A stretch of DNA of 64,000 nucleotides from Jingyaoa shaoxingensis (GCF_014385005.1 NZ_JACRSZ010000001.1:62001-126000), one strand, 5' to 3'. Positions 7,986-16,800 are shown, counted from the first letter of the stretch. The notes: generated by a model from the letters alone, not told the origin. Translations and numbers: made by a program.

Positions 7986-9062
7986 CTATACCTTAGATAG
8001 TACATAATTATAGATCTTCCGGTAAGTAGCTGCTGTGTAATGCAGGCCATCCACTGTCTTGAATTTTGTTTTCTTCAGATAGGAATTAGTATCAATGTAA
8101 CGATCCGGAAATGCCGCTTTCAGTTTTTTATTAAAACGGTTAATGTCTTTATTGCTGACATAACCTGCCTTGTATTTTGCGTCAATTGGATTTACAGACA
8201 TAAACCAGATCTGTGCATTCGGATAGCTGTTAACCAGTTTTCGGTAGCTGATAATATACTTTCGGATGTTGCCGTGGTCATTGACTCCAAAATTAATCAC
8301 AACTGTTGCATTAGGATTCTTTTTCAATACTTTTTTCAGTCTCTTCTCAGCAGTAGTCAGATACCAGGAATGCCCCATTCCAACCTGTGCAATACATTTT
8401 TTACTGATTCCGAGTGCTGATCCAAGTCCGACTGTCCGTGAATCTCCTACCCAGTAATCCACTTTGCCTCTGACTTTTTTGTTTGATGCAGACGTAGAAG
8501 AAATTCTTCTTCCCTTTGCATCCACCTTATATTTTCCAACCGTTGTATTCACTGCCATCTGCCCTGTATTCGGTGAAAAATAGTAATAATAACCCGCTAT
8601 CTTTTTCCAGCCGCTCTCCATTACACCTTTCGCCGAAAAATAATAATATTTTTTGGCAATCTGGACTTTTCCGGTGGCAGCGCTTCCAGATAGATTTTCT
8701 TTACTTTTCCACATGTAGTATGTATATTTTCCGATTTTCTGCCAGTCTGTCAACAGTCTGCCTTTCTGATCAAAGTAATATCTTCTGCCATTATGTGTTT
8801 TCCATCCCGTTTTCGCATAACCTGTTGAAGTAAAATAATAAATATTATTTTTCACCTTCAACCATTTCTTCTTCTCATATTTTTTGGTACGGTTATTATA
8901 ATATCTCACGCCTTTCCTTGTTATCTCCAGTTTTCCGGATACTGCTTTTGATGACTGCATGACATTTTCCGGTGAGGCTGCCTGTCCGATTATGCCGGAA
9001 GATGCAAGCATTAGCATCAGACATACCAATATCCCCAATACATATTTTTTCTGCTTTCTCAC
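7986..9062 (-). CDS. Secreted SGNH hydrolase with cell-wall-binding repeats
   Basis: 358 residues from a GTG start (9062) behind GGAGG. A signal peptide covers about 1-29. Residues 45-190 are a series of aromatic/Gly repeats (YYFTSTGYAKTGWK, RYYFDQKGRLLTDWQ, YYYFSPNTGQMA) of the choline/glucan-binding type that attach proteins to wall polymers. The C-terminal domain (about 200-358) has the SGNH blocks: GDSRT with Ser208, GVND with Asn261, and DGLHY with Asp338 and His341. Known relatives are esterases/deacetylases of cell-surface glycans. The likely substrate is an acylated wall polysaccharide (inference). Same wall-binding module as the transpeptidase at 52889. Confidence 0.88.
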   Translation of the reverse strand: MRKQKKYVLGILVCLMLMLASSGIIGQAASPENVMQSSKAVSGKLEITRKGVRYYNNRTKKYEKKKWLKVKNNIYYFTSTGYAKTGWKTHNGRRYYFDQKGRLLTDWQKIGKYTYYMWKSKENLSGSAATGKVQIAKKYYYFSAKGVMESGWKKIAGYYYYFSPNTGQMAVNTTVGKYKVDAKGRRISSTSASNKKVRGKVDYWVGDSRTVGLGSALGISKKCIAQVGMGHSWYLTTAEKRLKKVLKKNPNATVVINFGVNDHGNIRKYIISYRKLVNSYPNAQIWFMSVNPIDAKYKAGYVSNKDINRFNKKLKAAFPDRYIDTNSYLKKTKFKTVDGLHYTAATYRKIYNYVLSKV

Positions 9063-9110
9063 AAATTATTCCTCCATTTCATTTGCAATATGTGACTCAT
9101 CATCTAAAAA

Positions 9111-9139
9111 ATTATACCATAAAAAAAAGGATGTCTCAA
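9111..9139 (-). promoter_or_regulatory. Promoter of the SGNH gene, overlapping the focA terminator
   Basis: TTGAGA (9134-9139), 17-base spacer, TATAAT (9111-9116) on the minus strand. The -35 lies inside the distal arm of the preceding terminator hairpin and the spacer contains its T-run. Confidence 0.75.
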
Positions 9140-9166
9140 CCCCTTTTCCAGAGTCAGACATCCTTT
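9119..9166 (-). terminator. Terminator after the formate transporter gene
   Basis: AAAGGATGTCT (minus) pairs with AGACATCCTTT and runs into eight Ts. Strong rho-independent terminator. Confidence 0.9.
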
Positions 9167-9178
9167 GTACTATATTTA

Positions 9179-9949
9179 TTATCCTCTCTCTCTTGAGATC
9201 ACATAATAAGGCACCGCTACAAATAAAATTCCACCAACCATATTTCCCAATGTTACAATTCCAAGGTTATAGAAAAATCCTCCCATGGTAATGGCTTTTC
9301 CCATCGGGTTCATCAGTCCGATAGATAAAAATGTCATGTTGGCAATACTATGTTCAAATCCGCAGGTTACAAATGTTCCAACGCAGCAGAAATTCATGAA
9401 CATCTTTGCGCCTTCTGATTTCATCTTGGTACCACACCAGATAGCAATACATACCAAGATATTACAGAGGATTGCTTTCGCAAACAGATTAGCCGGTGTA
9501 CCTGCCATCTTTCCCGCTGCTGCATTTGCAAAGAACTCTCCTACCGCTTCATTGCTGCTACAGATTCCAGTCATCGTAAAAAGTGCAGATGCGATCACTG
9601 AACCAATCAGGTTACCGATATAACAGACAATCCAAAGCTTCACAGTCTGTCCCCAGGTCACTGCTTTCTGCATGCTGGCAGATGCCATTACAAAGTTATT
9701 ACCGGTAAACAGTTCCGCTCCTGCCATGGTAACAAAACATAAGCCTACCGAGAAAACGATCCCGCATACCAGTTTCTGTGCCGGCTGTCCCGTCAGACAT
9801 CCACCTACAAATCCCATCAGAATACTGCCAAACCCAATATAAAGACCAGCCAATACAGATGCCAGAACATAAGCGAGCGGATTACCTTCCAACAGTTTTA
9901 TTTTTCCCTTTGCCACATTCCCGACTGACTGATACTCCTCTTTAAACAT
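9179..9949 (-). CDS. Formate/nitrite transporter family protein
   Basis: 256 residues with about six hydrophobic helices. The N-terminal GNPLAYVLASVLAGLYIGFG and the motif AGAELFTGNNF are typical of the FocA/NirC pentameric channels of the inner membrane. The gene follows formate-THF ligase with about 110 bases and an intervening hairpin, which supports formate as the substrate: formate taken in can be activated to formyl-THF, or fermentation formate released. Start behind GGGAGG. Direction of transport is not decidable. Confidence 0.9.
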   Translation of the reverse strand: MFKEEYQSVGNVAKGKIKLLEGNPLAYVLASVLAGLYIGFGSILMGFVGGCLTGQPAQKLVCGIVFSVGLCFVTMAGAELFTGNNFVMASASMQKAVTWGQTVKLWIVCYIGNLIGSVIASALFTMTGICSSNEAVGEFFANAAAGKMAGTPANLFAKAILCNILVCIAIWCGTKMKSEGAKMFMNFCCVGTFVTCGFEHSIANMTFLSIGLMNPMGKAITMGGFFYNLGIVTLGNMVGGILFVAVPYYVISRERG

Positions 9950-9973
9950 ATTACAATACCTCCCTTTTCCTTA

Positions 9974-10018
9974 AAAGCAAAAAGAAGACTGTTTCATACT
10001 ATTTCTATGAAATCAGTC
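9974..10018 (-). terminator. Hairpin/terminator between fhs and the formate transporter
   Basis: GACTGATTTCATA pairs with TATGAAACAGTC on the minus strand and is followed by TTCTTTTTGCTTTT. It probably terminates part of the fhs transcript and makes the transporter gene less expressed or independently started. Confidence 0.7.
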
Positions 10019-10059
10019 TCCTTTCTAATCTTAAAATCTCACGTACTTAAGTATTCCGC

Positions 10060-11748
10060 TTAGAACAATCCTGTTATCTTACCTGTCTCATCTACATCAA
10101 TCTTCTCAGCTGCAGGTACTTTTGGAAGTCCCGGCATGGTCATGATCTCACCTGTGAGAGCTACGATAAATCCGGCTCCGGCACTGATCTTCAGATTTCT
10201 TACAGTTACTTCAAAGTCTGTAGGTGCGCCAAGCTTGGTCTGATCATCTGTTAAACTGTACTGTGTCTTAGCTACACAGATTGGGCAGTTACCGAATCCC
10301 ATATCTGTTAACTGTTTTGCCTGCTTCTGTGCATTGGCTGTCAGCACCACTCTCTTACCGCCATAAATTTTCTGAACAATATCATTCAGCTTATCTTCAA
10401 TGCTGGTTCCTTCCAGTTCATAAGAAAATGTGAAATCATTTGGCTGTTCAACCAGTCTGATCACTTCTTCTGCCAGAGCAATTCCGCCTTCGCCGCCCTT
10501 AGCCCATACTTCAGACAGTGCAACATTTACGCCCAGTTCTTTACATTTCTTTTCTACCAGATCCAGTTCAGCCTTAGTATCTGTAGGGAATGCATTAATG
10601 GCAACTACTGCAGGCAGCTTGTAAACATTGGTAATATTGCTTACATGTTTTAACAGGTTTGGAAGACCTTTTTCCAGAGCTTCCAGATTCTCATTGTTCA
10701 GATCTGCTTTTGGTACTCCACCATTGTATTTCAGAGCACGTACAGTTGCAACGATAACGACTGCACTTGGTTTTAATCCTGCCATACGGCACTTGATATC
10801 CAGGAATTTCTCTGCTCCAAGATCCGCACCGAAACCAGCCTCTGTGATTGCGTAATCAGCAAGCTTCAAAGCCATCTTCGTTGCTGTTACAGAGTTACAT
10901 CCATGAGCAATGTTCGCAAATGGTCCACCGTGTACGATTGCAGGTACATGTTCCAGAGTCTGTACCAGGTTTGGCTTCAGAGCATCCTTCAGAAGTGCTG
11001 CCATAGCTCCCTGTGCATGCAAGTCACCAGCTGTTACTGGTTTCTGTTCTGCAACTTTACCATATGTATAACCGATAATAATTCTTGCCAGTCTGTTCTT
11101 CAGGTCTGTAATATCACTTGCCAGACACAGAACTGCCATAATCTCAGATGCTACTGTAATATCATAACCATCTTCTCTTGGCATACCGTTTGTCTTTCCG
11201 CCAAGTCCGTCTACTACATTTCTCAGCTGACGGTCATTCATATCCACACATCTTCTCCATGTGATCTTTCTAGGGTCAATATTCAGTGCATTTCCCTGGA
11301 AAATGTGGTTATCAATCATAGCTGCCAGCAGATTATTCGCTGCTCCGATTGCATGGAAATCACCGGTAAAATGAAGGTTGATATCTTCCATAGGTACTAC
11401 CTGTGCATATCCACCGCCTGCTGCTCCGCCTTTTACACCAAATACAGGTCCAAGAGACGGTTCACGAAGTGCAACCATAACCTTTTTGCCCATCTTCTGC
11501 ATAGCATCTGCCAGACCTACAGTTGTAGTCGTCTTACCCTCTCCTGCCGGTGTAGGGTTAATTGCTGTAACCAGAATCAATTTTCCATCTGGTGCATCAC
11601 TTTCTTTTAATAAGTTGTAGTCGATTTTTGCTTTATACTTACCATATTGTTCCAGATATTTTTCATCAATACCTGCTTTTTCTGCAATTTCTGTGATTGG
11701 AGCCATTGTTGTCTCCTGTGCAATTTCGATGTCTGATTTGTATCCCAT
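10060..11748 (-). CDS. fhs: Formate--tetrahydrofolate ligase
   Basis: 562 residues, full length. The nucleotide-binding segment [14 protein letters not shown] (about 66-79) and [20 protein letters not shown] are diagnostic. The enzyme makes 10-formyl-THF from formate, THF and ATP in the cytoplasm, feeding purine synthesis and, in acetogens, the methyl branch of the Wood-Ljungdahl pathway. No other pathway gene is adjacent, so acetogenesis cannot be claimed from this window. It is preceded by a THF riboswitch with terminator, and followed by a formate channel gene. Start behind GGAGGAATCGCA. Confidence 0.98.
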   Translation of the reverse strand: MGYKSDIEIAQETTMAPITEIAEKAGIDEKYLEQYGKYKAKIDYNLLKESDAPDGKLILVTAINPTPAGEGKTTTTVGLADAMQKMGKKVMVALREPSLGPVFGVKGGAAGGGYAQVVPMEDINLHFTGDFHAIGAANNLLAAMIDNHIFQGNALNIDPRKITWRRCVDMNDRQLRNVVDGLGGKTNGMPREDGYDITVASEIMAVLCLASDITDLKNRLARIIIGYTYGKVAEQKPVTAGDLHAQGAMAALLKDALKPNLVQTLEHVPAIVHGGPFANIAHGCNSVTATKMALKLADYAITEAGFGADLGAEKFLDIKCRMAGLKPSAVVIVATVRALKYNGGVPKADLNNENLEALEKGLPNLLKHVSNITNVYKLPAVVAINAFPTDTKAELDLVEKKCKELGVNVALSEVWAKGGEGGIALAEEVIRLVEQPNDFTFSYELEGTSIEDKLNDIVQKIYGGKRVVLTANAQKQAKQLTDMGFGNCPICVAKTQYSLTDDQTKLGAPTDFEVTVRNLKISAGAGFIVALTGEIMTMPGLPKVPAAEKIDVDETGKITGLF

Positions 11749-11790
11749 TGCGATTCCTCCATCCTTTTAATATGTTAAATATTTTTAGGC

Positions 11791-11850
11791 AAAAAAATGC
11801 TGCGCAAAACAAATAATCTGGTCTTCACCCCAAATTCTTACTTTACGCAG
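11791..11850 (-). terminator. Riboswitch-controlled terminator before fhs
   Basis: On the minus strand CTGCGTAAAGTAA pairs (with several G-U pairs) with the segment ending TTTTGCGCAG, followed by seven Ts. The first bases of the stem (CT of CTACTG) overlap the closing P1 helix of the riboswitch, which would couple ligand state to read-through. Confidence 0.75.
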
Positions 11851-11947
11851 TAGCGGAAGCAATGCTATAACGCGACATGTCTGCCTTCGTTCACCAGAAG
11901 CCTTCCCATCTGATGACACTTGACGTACAGCATCTACTCTACTTATT
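11849..11947 (-). promoter_or_regulatory. Tetrahydrofolate riboswitch
   Basis: The minus-strand leader reads in order GAGTAGATG, CGTCAAGTGT, GATGGGA, GTGAACGAAGG, GTCGCG, GCATTGC and TCCGCTACT. These match the conserved segments of THF (folE-type) riboswitches as I know them, with P1 formed by the flanking AGTAG/CTACT. THF riboswitches bind reduced folates and usually lower expression of folate genes. Position in front of the THF-consuming gene fhs supports the assignment. Confidence 0.88.
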
Positions 11948-11971
11948 AGCTATTCTTTCCTTATGCCTTGT

Positions 11972-12000
11972 ATTATACTTAATTGTCTGCTTTTTGTCAA
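11972..12000 (-). promoter_or_regulatory. Promoter of the riboswitch-fhs transcript
   Basis: TTGACA (11995-12000), 17-base spacer, TATAAT (11972-11977) on the minus strand; consensus sigma-A promoter a few bases before the riboswitch. Confidence 0.9.
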
Positions 12001-12235
12001 TTATGTTTTGAAAATTTTCTGTACTTTTTCTCTAACTTTTCCCTGCTTTTTTCATACAAAATGTACTATTATACCATCCTTTATGATAATTAAATAACAA
12101 ACATATTCAGTATTATACAAATCAAGGTTGCAAATGTCAACCCAGTATTTTTAAGAGAATGAGATTACTAATACACATATATAAAAGATCTCGTTCATGA
12201 AGCATTTTTTATTTCAAAAAACGTATTCCATGTAA
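12001..12235. other. AT-rich intergenic stretch between fhs promoter and tRNA operon
   Basis: No gene is seen. The only structure is an inverted repeat GAATGAGAT (12157-12165) and ATCTCGTTC (12188-12196), one G-U pair, with a 22-base AT-rich loop. Confidence 0.5.
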
Positions 12236-12275
12236 AATAAAAAACAGTGGTGATGAACTGCTCCACCTGCCACTG
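12236..12275 (-). terminator. Terminator of the tRNA operon
   Basis: On the minus strand CAGTGG pairs with CCACTG, followed by TTTTTTATTTT, about 80 bases after tRNA-Leu. Confidence 0.75.
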
Positions 12276-12352
12276 CTTTTCAGCATTATATGACATAAAA
12301 TATGTCAAGAACTCAAAAATATCAGTAAATAAAAACTACTTGTAACTGTAAC

Positions 12353-12432
12353 TGCGGATAACAGGACTTGAACCTGCACCCTCTCGGACCAGAACCTAAA
12401 TCTGGCGCGTCTGCCAATTCCGCCATATCCGC
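12353..12432 (-). tRNA. tRNA-Leu (anticodon TAG)
   Basis: Folds as a cloverleaf: acceptor GCGGATA/TATCCGC with A73, anticodon loop TTTAGGT inside CCAGA/TCTGG, T loop GGTTCAAGTCC. Has a short variable arm for a leucine tRNA (80 nt in all). CCA is not encoded. Last gene of a seven-tRNA transcript. Confidence 0.9.
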
Positions 12433-12499
12433 ATAAAACTATAACAAGGCTATTGCTGTAAAACCCATATCATTCAGAATATCATCTTCTGATATGATA

Positions 12500-12526
12500 A
12501 AGACGCATCCAAACCGGATACGTCTC
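12500..12526 (-). terminator. Hairpin between tRNA-Lys and tRNA-Leu
   Basis: GACGTATCC and GGATGCGTC (one G-U pair) around a short loop on the minus strand, followed by TTTATC. It could be a weak terminator or a processing hairpin. Confidence 0.4.
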
Positions 12527-12528
12527 AA

Positions 12529-12601
12529 TGAAGCATCGGGGATTCGAACCCCGGACAACTTGATTAAAAGTCAAGTGCTCTACCGACTGAGCTAATGCTC
12601 C
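12529..12601 (-). tRNA. tRNA-Lys (anticodon TTT)
   Basis: Acceptor GGAGCAT/ATGCTTC, D arm TAGCTCAGTCGGTAGAGCA, anticodon loop CTTTTAA, T loop GGTTCGAATCC, A73. CCA not encoded. Confidence 0.97.
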
Positions 12602-12611
12602 TTAATATAAA

Positions 12612-12683
12612 CTGGGCTAGCTGGATTCGAACCAGCGAATGCAGCAGTCAAAGTGCTGTGCCTTACCGCTTGGCGATAGCCCA
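12612..12683 (-). tRNA. tRNA-Gln (anticodon TTG)
   Basis: Acceptor TGGGCTA/TAGCCCA with G73, anticodon loop CTTTGAC within CAGCA/TGCTG, T loop GGTTCGAATCC. CCA not encoded. Confidence 0.97.
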
Positions 12684-12703
12684 ATTGGTCGCCGTAACGG
12701 CAG

Positions 12704-12778
12704 GGTGGGTAAAGGGACTCGAACCCTTGGCCTCCAGAGCCACAATCTGGCGCGCTAGCCAACTGCGCCATACCCACC
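12704..12778 (-). tRNA. tRNA-His (anticodon GTG)
   Basis: Acceptor GTGGGTA/TACCCAC with the extra G-1 opposite C73 that marks histidine tRNAs; anticodon loop TTGTGGC; T loop GGTTCGAGTCC. CCA not encoded. Confidence 0.97.
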
Positions 12779-12831
12779 ATACAACGTTCATGTATTCATG
12801 ACGTCTACTTTACTTGATAAGCAAAGTAAAA

Positions 12832-12905
<74 letters not shown>

Positions 12906-12908
12906 ATA

Positions 12909-12979
12909 AGCGGGTGATGGGAATCGAACCCACGTATCCAGCTTGGAAGGCTGGTGTTCTACCATTGAACTACACCCGC
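12909..12979 (-). tRNA. tRNA-Gly (anticodon TCC)
   Basis: Acceptor GCGGGTG/CACCCGC with T73, short D arm TAGTTCAATGGTAGAACA, anticodon loop CTTCCAA, T loop GGTTCGATTCC. CCA not encoded. Confidence 0.97.
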
Positions 12980-12983
12980 ATCA

Positions 12984-13058
12984 TCGGGGTGACAGGATTC
13001 GAACCTGCGACCTCCTGGTCCCAAACCAGGCGCTCTAGCCAAGCTGAGCCACACCCCG
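12984..13058 (-). tRNA. tRNA-Pro (anticodon TGG)
   Basis: Acceptor CGGGGTG/CACCCCG with A73, anticodon loop TTTGGGA, T loop GGTTCGAATCC. CCA not encoded. First gene of the tRNA transcript. Confidence 0.97.
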
Positions 13059-13099
13059 TAAGCACTTTTGTTTTAGCGCTTTCGTTTGACGCAAATAGA

Positions 13100-13128
13100 A
13101 TTATATATTAGTCCACCCAAAATGTCAA
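13100..13128 (-). promoter_or_regulatory. Promoter of the seven-tRNA operon
   Basis: TTGACA (13123-13128), 17-base spacer, TATAAT (13100-13105) on the minus strand, about 40 bases before tRNA-Pro. Confidence 0.9.
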
Positions 13129-13158
13129 CAACTTTTTTCAACTTTTTTTGATTTTTTT

Positions 13159-13189
13159 CAAAAAAAACTGTAAACCCTTGATTTTACAG
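13159..13189 (-). terminator. Terminator of the rlmL-like/rdgB operon
   Basis: CTGTAAA and TTTACAG arms (minus) with an 8-base loop followed by eight Ts, right after the phosphoesterase gene. Confidence 0.85.
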
Positions 13190-13219
13190 TGTTTTTGAGC
13201 CTTCTCTATCTGCTTTTTT

Positions 13220-13705
13220 CTATACATCCAAATATTTTATCTCAAAATCTGTCTCGCCATTCTCCTCCAGTTTCATAATTATGTAGCTTGGTTTTCTCCC
13301 CTCCTGTCTCGGATATGCCACACTCCCCGGGTTCACCAGAATGACTCCGCTGCGTTCTTCGATCTTTGGACGGTGTGTATGTCCATACAGAACAATATCG
13401 AAACCTCTGGCACATGCATCACTTCCCAACATTGCTGTATCCAGGGATACATAATAGTAATGTCCGTGGGTCAGTAAAATATGATGTCCACAGAGTTCCA
13501 ATTCTTTTTCTTTTGGCAGATCTCCAAACATATCATTATTCCCGGCAACCATATCCATTGGACATTTCACCATTCGGATCAGCTTTTTCTGACTTCCTTC
13601 CACATCCCCCAAATGGATGACACGGTCAAATGTTCCTTCTTTTTTTAATATTTTCTCCACATTTTCATCTTTTCTATGCGTATCGCTTATTACCAAAATT
13701 CTCAT
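13220..13705 (-). CDS. YfcE/MJ0936-type metallophosphoesterase
   Basis: 161 residues from ATG 13705 behind AAAGGCAG; a farther ATG at 13726 has no such site. Metal-binding motifs of the calcineurin-like fold occur in order: SDTH (Asp8, His10), HLGDVEG, GNND, LTHGHYY and GHTH. Members are small cytoplasmic phosphodiesterases of uncertain natural substrate. It starts about 13 bases after the rdgB stop in the same operon, and close pairing of these two house-cleaning genes is common in Firmicutes. Confidence 0.9.
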   Translation of the reverse strand: MRILVISDTHRKDENVEKILKKEGTFDRVIHLGDVEGSQKKLIRMVKCPMDMVAGNNDMFGDLPKEKELELCGHHILLTHGHYYYVSLDTAMLGSDACARGFDIVLYGHTHRPKIEERSGVILVNPGSVAYPRQEGRKPSYIIMKLEENGETDFEIKYLDV

Positions 13706-13718
13706 GTATCTGCCTTTC

Positions 13719-14330
13719 TCACTCACGGGACATATATGCTTCCATTTTTTTCTTTATTTCGCGAAGGGCTTTTCCCCGATGACTTAATTCGTTCTTCTTC
13801 TCTGGCGTAACCTCTGCTGATGTGCATCCACATTCATCCAGCCAGAAAATCGGGTCATAGCCAAACCCGTTTTCTCCTGCAATATGATCTGCTATCCTGC
13901 CTTCCATTGTACAGCAGCTTGTTACCGCGCCCTGATCCGGAAACACTGCAGCAATTGCACAGACAAATCTTGCAGTCCGTTTTTCTGCCGGTACGTTCTC
14001 CAGGCGCTGCAGCAAAGCATTATTTTTTATATCATAGGACGTATGCTCGCCCATATACCGGGCAGAATAGATCCCCGGTTCTTTATTCAGATAGTCTATT
14101 TCCAGCCCGGAATCATCCGCCATAATTACATCATTGGGAAGAAGTCTGGATATTGCCCTAGCTTTGATCAGGGCATTTTCCAGAAAAGTCTTGCCATCTT
14201 CTACAATATCTGCCGACACTCCCGCCTCTTTCATAGACAAAATCGGAAGATCCAGATCTGACAGAATCATCCTGATCTCTCTCATTTTATCTTTATTTCC
14301 TGTTGCAAATACAATTCTTTCTGGTTTCAT
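13719..14330 (-). CDS. rdgB: XTP/dITP diphosphatase (RdgB/HAM1)
   Basis: 203 residues from ATG 14330, with GGAGAG six bases upstream. FATGNKDKMREI near the N-terminus, MADDSGLEID and SARYMGEH are family signatures. The enzyme hydrolyses non-canonical purine triphosphates (ITP, XTP, dITP) to monophosphates and keeps them out of DNA. Its ATG overlaps the stop codon of the protease gene (ATGA), indicating translational coupling. Confidence 0.95.
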   Translation of the reverse strand: MKPERIVFATGNKDKMREIRMILSDLDLPILSMKEAGVSADIVEDGKTFLENALIKARAISRLLPNDVIMADDSGLEIDYLNKEPGIYSARYMGEHTSYDIKNNALLQRLENVPAEKRTARFVCAIAAVFPDQGAVTSCCTMEGRIADHIAGENGFGYDPIFWLDECGCTSAEVTPEKKNELSHRGKALREIKKKMEAYMSRE

Positions 14331-15652
14331 TTTTTCTCTCCTGTATACAGCTTCATACACACATTACAACCGTACTCCGTCTCTGTTCCGGTCCATTTGG
14401 CTCCGTTGTGGCTGATGTAACCATCTCCATCTGATATATCCGCTTCTCTGGTTGCTTCATCCGCCGCATATTCTGTCGCAACCGGATAGGATTCTCCTGG
14501 TGTATGAATTTTTATCACTACGGCATATTTTTTCTGTGCTTCCATCTCAACAGTTCTGTCCAGCTGCACCGTATAATATCCTGCATTTTCCAGTTTTCCT
14601 GATGCCTGTACTTCTCCAAGAAGGGCATTCGACAGATCTTTTTCTCCGTCCATTACGGTAATACTGTACTCTGTATCCGGGCCAACAGCATAAAATCCCA
14701 CCGCTTCTATATTTTCCTCTCGTTCCGCTTTAAATATATTGGAAAAATAGCAGGTTCCATCTCCGTATCCCAGCTGGCCAACCCAGCCACACAGATCTGT
14801 CTGATACAGATGGTCATAATTGTCTGTACTTTCAATATCCGTATATGCAATCGTATTACGGCCTATATTGGCATCTTCATAGGAAACGTAAAAAATCCCA
14901 TCTTCACCAAATTCTGTTCCCCAGCTGTTCTGGCAGATAAAAGCTCCGTCCTTGTCTGTGTGCAGATTAAACTTTTCTGCCGGATAGTTGTCATCCCATC
15001 CTATGATAATAATATCATGATTGGCTTTTTTCTCTCCAGGATAATTATACGACATATTCAGCTGATTGTAATATACGGAAGACGAAAATGCATTTTCCAT
15101 ATCCATATAGATCGATGACTGCACCGCCCCGTATTGGTATACTGTCTTTTTTATCGCAGTATAATCTTTTTCCTCCAACATCTGCATTTCCTGTACATGC
15201 CTCACCGCTGACAAAGAAGTATCCGACACTCCATCTCCATAGGGATCATCTTTTTCCAGGACAGGACCCTGCCAGCCGGCAAGATATGCCATCACCATCG
15301 TATAGTCTCCACCATCATTCTGTTCCCTGGAAAATGAATTCAAAAGTGACATATGATCTGCTGAGAACACCAGTTTTTCCTGTGGTTTGAGTACCGATTC
15401 CAGTGCAGAAGATGCCGCTACTGCCCAGCAGGTTCCAAGAGATCCCTGATTTTTCACTTCCGGAGCCTTCTGCTTCTGCCTCAGATCATATACCCCCGGC
15501 AGTGGTACCTGTTCTTCTGTTATAACCTTTTCCCGGTAAACAACGGTTCCCCTGTCATTTTCCTTCAGGGATATTCTAAGCTGTACACCCAGCCCGCAAC
15601 ACAGGACTGCCAGTACAATAGCAAACAGCTTTTCTACTTGTCTGATTTTCAT
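14327..15652 (-). CDS. Exported papain-like (C1) cysteine protease
   Basis: 441 residues. An uncleaved or cleaved N-terminal signal segment lies at about 8-25. The catalytic domain shows NQGSLGTCWAVAA with oxyanion Gln69 and nucleophile Cys75, NHDIIIIGWDD with His212, and QNSWGTEFGEDG with Asn242. A beta-rich C-terminal domain follows (about 270-441). Such clostridial C1 proteases are secreted or membrane-tethered; the substrate is unknown. It overlaps the methyltransferase gene upstream and rdgB downstream by 4 bases each (ATGA), so it is made together with intracellular maintenance enzymes, an odd pairing. Confidence 0.88.
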   Translation of the reverse strand: MKIRQVEKLFAIVLAVLCCGLGVQLRISLKENDRGTVVYREKVITEEQVPLPGVYDLRQKQKAPEVKNQGSLGTCWAVAASSALESVLKPQEKLVFSADHMSLLNSFSREQNDGGDYTMVMAYLAGWQGPVLEKDDPYGDGVSDTSLSAVRHVQEMQMLEEKDYTAIKKTVYQYGAVQSSIYMDMENAFSSSVYYNQLNMSYNYPGEKKANHDIIIIGWDDNYPAEKFNLHTDKDGAFICQNSWGTEFGEDGIFYVSYEDANIGRNTIAYTDIESTDNYDHLYQTDLCGWVGQLGYGDGTCYFSNIFKAEREENIEAVGFYAVGPDTEYSITVMDGEKDLSNALLGEVQASGKLENAGYYTVQLDRTVEMEAQKKYAVVIKIHTPGESYPVATEYAADEATREADISDGDGYISHNGAKWTGTETEYGCNVCMKLYTGEKK

Positions 15653-16800
15653 TTATCCTTTAGTCTTGGCGGCTTCGGACCCTGAAACTGATAAAAATAG
15701 GTCTTCATCATTCCATTATAGATCTTTCTGTTCTTATCCGCCTTCTTTCCTATGTATTTTTCTGCATCTTCATATGCAGTAATCACGTATTCTGACCAGC
15801 AGTCCAGTCTTGCAAACGCTTCTCCGATCTCTCGATAGAGTTGTGGAAGATTCTTTTTTTCTTCAATTCTTTCCCCGTATGGTGGATTGGTAATCACAAA
15901 TCCATACCTTTTCGGATGATTCAGTTCGGAAACCGGTCTCTGCTGGAAATGAATCAAATGATCCACTCCTGCCATTTTTGCATTCTCCCTGGCCGCTTTC
16001 ACTACATTTGGATCAATATCATACCCTTGAATATCTGTATCTACATGCAGATCCAAAACATCATGTGCCTCATCCATCACATCATACCATGTCTTCTTTG
16101 GAATCAGGTTCGTCCACCTGTCAGCTAGAAAACTCCTGTTCATTCCCGGTGCCATATTTGCTGCAATCATGGCAGCTTCTATGGGGAATGTACCACTTCC
16201 ACAGAATGGATCCACTAAAATACGGTTCTTTTTCCACGGTGTAAAAAGAATCAGAGCAGATGCCAGTGTCTCTGTAATCGGAGCCTTACTGGTCAGTTTC
16301 CGGTATCCCCGTTTATGAAGTGATTCTCCGGATGTATCCAGCCCGATCACTGCCTCGTCTTTCATAAAAGTCACTCTCACCGGATAGGATGCACCATCTT
16401 CTGTAAACCATTCTTTATGATATACTTTTTTCAGTCTCTCTACCATTGCCTTCTTCATAATTGACTGAATATCTGACGGACTGAACAGCTTGCTTTTAAT
16501 GGATGTTGCTTTTGCCACCCAGAATTTGCCATCCTCCGGGATATATTTTTCCCATGGAAGTGCCCTGGTTCCTTCAAACAGTTCATCAAAGGTCTCTGCA
16601 TGAACTGTCCCGATTTTGATCAGGATTCGTTCTGCTGACCGTAAAAATACATTTGCATAACAGACTGCTTCCATGTCACCAATAAACGTAATTTTCCCAT
16701 CTTCTACCCTGCTGACATCATAGCCGAGATCCTGTATTTCTCTTTTCAATACTGCTTCCATGCCAAAATGACACGGTGCAATTAATTCTATTCTCTCCAT
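15649..16800 (-). CDS. THUMP-domain class I RNA methyltransferase (RlmL N-half-like)
   Basis: 383 residues. The N-terminal part (1-160) is the ferredoxin-like/THUMP RNA-binding region (ELIAPCHFGMEAVLKREIQD). The methyltransferase part has the SAM motif DPFCGSGT (197-204) and the catalytic NPPY (305-308) of N2-guanine methylation. By homology to E. coli RlmL it probably methylates a guanine of 23S rRNA. First gene of the operon with the protease, rdgB and phosphoesterase. Confidence 0.93.
   Translation of the reverse strand: MERIELIAPCHFGMEAVLKREIQDLGYDVSRVEDGKITFIGDMEAVCYANVFLRSAERILIKIGTVHAETFDELFEGTRALPWEKYIPEDGKFWVAKATSIKSKLFSPSDIQSIMKKAMVERLKKVYHKEWFTEDGASYPVRVTFMKDEAVIGLDTSGESLHKRGYRKLTSKAPITETLASALILFTPWKKNRILVDPFCGSGTFPIEAAMIAANMAPGMNRSFLADRWTNLIPKKTWYDVMDEAHDVLDLHVDTDIQGYDIDPNVVKAARENAKMAGVDHLIHFQQRPVSELNHPKRYGFVITNPPYGERIEEKKNLPQLYREIGEAFARLDCWSEYVITAYEDAEKYIGKKADKNRKIYNGMMKTYFYQFQGPKPPRLKDK

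Noticed and set aside
12592..12801. Short open frames over the tRNA genes
   Set aside because: They overlap tRNA-Gln and tRNA-His on both strands; conserved hits to such frames are a common annotation artefact.
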